A stretch of 13,293 bases of DNA from an uncultured Clostridia bacterium (GTDB taxonomy: Bacteria > Bacillota > Clostridia > TANB77 > CAG-508), in NCBI GenBank assembly GCA_944393455.1, contig CALYAH010000141.1, positions 1-13,293 of the forward strand. The letters run 5' to 3'. Every line of letters starts with the position of its first letter. Position 1 is the first letter of the stretch. Position numbers and translations under genes: made by a program. Positions 11,304 through 13,293 of the stretch are shown piece after piece. The notes beneath the pieces were generated by a model. It worked only from the letters and a program-made list of their open reading frames with translations, was not told the origin of the DNA and searched no databases.

Positions 11304-13293
11304 ATGAGTGAAATTTTACATGTTGGACTAGATGTTGGTTCAACTACTGTTAAAATTATCGTTATGGATAAAAATAAAAATACTATATATAAGAACTATC
11401 AAAGGCATTTTTCAGATACAAAAAATACTGTATGTAAAGTTTTAGAGGATTTATTATTAAAATATCCTTCTAATACGTTTACTTTGGCCCTTACTGGGTC
11501 TGGTGCTATGTCTGCTGCTAAGTTCTTAGGAGTGGACTTTATTCAAGAGGTGGTTTCTTGTAAACGCGCTGTTGAAAAATATATTCCTAAAACAGATGTA
11601 GTTATAGAACTTGGTGGAGAAGATGCTAAAATTATTTATTTTGACCAATCTATTGAGCAACGTATGAATGGTACTTGTGCTGGTGGTACAGGTGCATTTT
11701 TAGACCAGATGGCTTCACTTTTACATACAGACACAGCTGGTCTTAATGAGCTTGCAAAAAATTATAAGACTATTTACCCTATTGCTTCTCGTTGTGGAGT
11801 TTTTGCTAAAACAGATATTCAACCTTTAATTAACGAAGGTGCCGCTAAAGAAGATATAGCTGCTTCTATTTTCCAAGCAGTTGTTAATCAAACAATTAGT
11901 GGTTTGGCCTGTGGTAGACCAATTAGAGGAAATGTTGCATTTTTAGGTGGCCCTTTAAATTATTTATCAGAATTACGTACTAGATTTATAGAAACTCTAA
12001 ATTTGACTGAAGATGAAGTTATTGTTCCTGAGGAAGCTCATCTTTTAGTTGCAAAAGGTGCTGCATTGGATTCTATGGGTACTGAGGCTATTACTCCTGA
12101 TAAATTGGCTAAAAAAATAGAAACTTTAAAAAATTCACATGATAATACATCTAAACCATTAGATCCTTTGTTTAACACAAAAACTGATTATGAAAAATTT
12201 AAAGAAAGACATGATAAAGCTAAGGTAACTAGAAAAGACCTTTCTAGTTTTGAAGGAGATTGTTTCCTAGGAATTGATGCCGGTTCAACTACTACAAAAC
12301 TTGTATTAATTGATAACGAAGGAAATCTACTTTATTCTTTATATGGAAGTAATGAGGGAAATCCTTTAAAAAGTGTTATGAAAATGCTAAAAAAGTTGTA
12401 TCATGCATTGCCAAAAAAAGCTAAATTAAAATTTAGCGGTGTTACTGGTTATGGTGAAAAATTAATACAAACAGCTTTAAATGTAGATTTAAATGAGATT
12501 GAAACAATTGCACACTATACAGCCGCTAAAAAATTCGAACCAGAAGTAACATCTATTGTTGATATTGGTGGCCAAGACATGAAATACATTAGAATGAAAA
12601 ACGGTTCAATTGACAATATCATGTTAAATGAGGCTTGTTCTTCTGGATGTGGTTCTTTTATCGAAACTTTTGCTAAAAGCTTAAATATAGAAATATCAGA
12701 ATTTGTAAAAGAAGCTATTAAATCAAAGACACCTGTTGATTTAGGTTCAAGATGTACAGTATTTATGAATTCTAAGATTAAGCAAGCGCAAAAAGAAGGA
12801 TATTCTGTTGGGGATATTTCAAGTGGTCTTTCTTATTCTGTTATTAAAAATGCTATTCAAAAGGTTATGAAAGTAAGAGATGTTGAAACACTAGGAAATC
12901 ACATTGTTGTACAAGGTGGTACTTTTTACAATGATGCTGTTCTAAGAGCTTTTGAATTGATTGTTGGTAAAAACGTAATTAGACCAGATATTGCAGGTCT
13001 TATGGGTGCTTATGGTATGGCTTTACTTTCTAAAGAACAATACGAGTCTAATTTGGATATGGAATATGTATCAACTATTTTAAAAGAAGATGAACTAGAC
13101 AAATTAGAAATTAAAGTAACACACACTCGTTGTAATAACTGTGAAAATCATTGTAAACTTACAATAAATAAGTTTAGTAATGGACAAATTCATGTGTCTG
13201 GTAATCTTTGTGAAAAAGGTGCCGGTATCGTCACTAAAGCTAAAGAATTGCCAAACTTAGTACAATATAAATATGAAAGAATCTTTGATTATA
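11304..13293 (+). CDS. Large BadF/HgdC-type activator of 2-hydroxyacyl-CoA dehydratases, two ATPase domains, C-terminally cut by the window
   Basis: The frame starts at ATG 11304 and stays open to the window edge (663 codons). It holds two ASKHA-fold BcrA/BadF/HgdC ATPase domains in tandem. Domain 1 has GLDVGSTTVK (8-17) and Cys125 in NGTCAGGTG, with Cys164 in SRCGVF. Domain 2 has GIDAGSTTTK (323-332) and Cys445 in ACSSGCG, with Cys484 in SRCTVF. Both Cys pairs are 39 residues apart, the same spacing as the cluster ligands Cys127 and Cys166 that I recall for HgdC, so each half could take part in binding a 4Fe-4S cluster. After domain 2 a new region begins with CxxCxxxC (610, 613, 617), typical of the DUF2229 part of the roughly 1400-residue fused activases. 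Such proteins use ATP to drive low-potential electrons into a partner dehydratase. No dehydratase subunits are in the window, so the partner is unknown. Confidence 0.92.
   Translation, partial: MSEILHVGLDVGSTTVKIIVMDKNKNTIYKNYQRHFSDTKNTVCKVLEDLLLKYPSNTFTLALTGSGAMSAAKFLGVDFIQEVVSCKRAVEKYIPKTDVVIELGGEDAKIIYFDQSIEQRMNGTCAGGTGAFLDQMASLLHTDTAGLNELAKNYKTIYPIASRCGVFAKTDIQPLINEGAAKEDIAASIFQAVVNQTISGLACGRPIRGNVAFLGGPLNYLSELRTRFIETLNLTEDEVIVPEEAHLLVAKGAALDSMGTEAITPDKLAKKIETLKNSHDNTSKPLDPLFNTKTDYEKFKERHDKAKVTRKDLSSFEGDCFLGIDAGSTTTKLVLIDNEGNLLYSLYGSNEGNPLKSVMKMLKKLYHALPKKAKLKFSGVTGYGEKLIQTALNVDLNEIETIAHYTAAKKFEPEVTSIVDIGGQDMKYIRMKNGSIDNIMLNEACSSGCGSFIETFAKSLNIEISEFVKEAIKSKTPVDLGSRCTVFMNSKIKQAQKEGYSVGDISSGLSYSVIKNAIQKVMKVRDVETLGNHIVVQGGTFYNDAVLRAFELIVGKNVIRPDIAGLMGAYGMALLSKEQYESNLDMEYVSTILKEDELDKLEIKVTHTRCNNCENHCKLTINKFSNGQIHVSGNLCEKGAGIVTKAKELPNLVQYKYERIFDY

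Overview
The window is very AT-rich and reads as chromosomal DNA of a low-GC, endospore-forming anaerobe of the class Clostridia. The evidence is the sporulation gene set (spoIIR, spmA, spmB, a GerMN-domain protein), an AbrB/SpoVT-type regulator, strong AGGAGG ribosome binding sites, a two-domain activator of the 2-hydroxyacyl-CoA dehydratase type, and gene neighbourhoods that match Bacillota (walJ next to rlmH; trmN6, rsmI and abrB together). No tRNA, rRNA, CRISPR array or complete insertion sequence was seen.

Layout. 1-977: two leftward genes, the N-terminal third of a eukaryote-type UDP-sugar pyrophosphorylase and an unrecognised 159-residue protein whose promoter -10 box lies in a perfect 7-1-7 palindrome. 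1118-4675: a rightward block of spoIIR (with a possible sigma-F promoter), murA, walJ-like and rlmH, each section ending in a hairpin. 4815-5566: an isolated unit with its own near-consensus promoter, a structured leader of about 220 nt, a 158-codon frame and an intrinsic terminator. 5609-6787: a REP-like remnant, then leftward spmA-spmB. 6842-7224: the AbrB-like regulator with its own promoter and a terminator shared with rsmI. 7228-9183: leftward trmN6 and rsmI, separated by a 375-bp T-tract array. 9212-10541: a 54-residue basic protein and a leftward toxin-antitoxin-like pair (DUF6922-like plus AbiEii-like nucleotidyltransferase), with two identical 50-bp repeats. 10556-11101: the GerMN protein. 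11226 to the end: the start of a large activator protein with two ATPase domains.

The most unusual object is the unit at 4815-5566. Almost every stretch of the 158-codon frame folds back on its neighbour. I could place about fifteen consecutive hairpins by eye, including a 15-bp perfect stem, and the stop codon sits in the loop of the terminator. Its base composition differs from all flanking genes. It is either a dual-function messenger whose coding sequence is also a highly structured RNA, or a large structured non-coding RNA carrying a long frame. I recognise neither the protein nor the RNA.

How the genes work together. spoIIR signals from forespore to mother cell, spmA/spmB act in spore core dehydration and the GerMN protein is probably a sporulation or germination envelope protein. 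murA and the UDP-sugar enzyme feed wall precursor synthesis. rlmH, rsmI and trmN6 modify 23S rRNA, 16S rRNA and tRNA. The AbrB-like protein is a likely transition-state regulator. The large activator points to amino-acid or 2-hydroxyacyl-CoA fermentation.
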